Below are positions 14,459 through 14,479 of a DNA stretch of 14,479 nt, piece after piece. Source of the stretch: Nitriliruptorales bacterium (GTDB taxonomy: Bacteria; Actinomycetota; Nitriliruptoria; Euzebyales; Egibacteraceae); contig SLAO01000088.1 in NCBI GenBank assembly GCA_007126835.1, forward strand, positions 1 through 14,479, written 5' to 3'. The notes below the pieces were generated by a model that was given only the letters and a program-made list of their open reading frames with translations, was not told where the DNA came from and did not search any database. Within the stretch, counting starts at the first letter, position 1. The number at the start of each line of letters is the position of its first letter. The translations under genes were made by a program, and so were the position numbers.

Positions 14459-14479
14459 GCGACGGCGCCGGGTGGCCCG

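Noticed and set aside
1..14479. Search for CRISPR arrays, tRNA, rRNA, insertion sequences, phage genes
   Set aside because: No regularly spaced repeats, conserved RNA segments, transposase motifs or terminal inverted repeats were recognised by eye.

Overview
The window is very GC-rich, densely packed bacterial DNA that reads as a chromosomal segment of an actinobacterium. The evidence is the PIN-PhoH protein of the mycobacterial PhoH2 type, a DUF4032 kinase-like protein, a class II fructose-1,6-bisphosphatase (GlpX), GTG starts, and start codons lying 7-8 bases behind a TAGNNT box, as in leaderless actinobacterial transcripts. A deep lineage such as Nitriliruptoria would fit, but the sequence alone cannot settle it. 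No rRNA, tRNA, CRISPR array, insertion sequence or phage gene was seen, and no gene-free stretch exceeds about 110 bases.

Left half, plus strand (1-7059): a PhoH2-type PIN/ATPase missing its first residues at the window edge; a duplicated MgtE-like cation transporter; a PhoU/TrkA_C repeat protein whose ribosome binding site overlaps the transporter stop codon; a DUF4032 kinase-like protein; a crotonase-fold enzyme lacking one of the two usual catalytic glutamates; and glpX. The middle three form an apparent operon in which a membrane transporter without cytosolic domains is followed by a soluble protein made of PhoU and RCK-C modules, probably its regulator.

Junction (7060-7127): two convergent units meet over 68 bases. 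These hold most of a 24-bp tandem duplication that begins at the end of glpX, and a GC-rich hairpin.

Right half, minus strand (14458 down to 7128): one tightly coupled unit of six genes. In transcription order they are two CUT1-type sugar ABC permeases, a fusion protein, an OmpR/KdpE-type response regulator, a XylF-type sugar-binding lipoprotein and a XylH-type CUT2 permease. The fusion joins an ABC ATPase domain to GAF domains and a complete histidine kinase. Overlaps are 8, 8, 4 and 4 bases, with a single gap of 32 bases before the fusion gene.

The fusion is the main discovery candidate. Its ABC cassette sits where XylG would be expected, but its Q-loop Gln, its signature Ser and its switch His are all replaced, while Walker A and Walker B are kept. 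The kinase has no membrane segment of its own. The simplest model is that the binding protein and permease act as the sensor, the altered cassette docks on the permease, and transporter state passes by covalent linkage to the kinase and then to the response regulator. This is inference from architecture. The domain order, the residue changes and the gene overlaps are read directly from the sequence.
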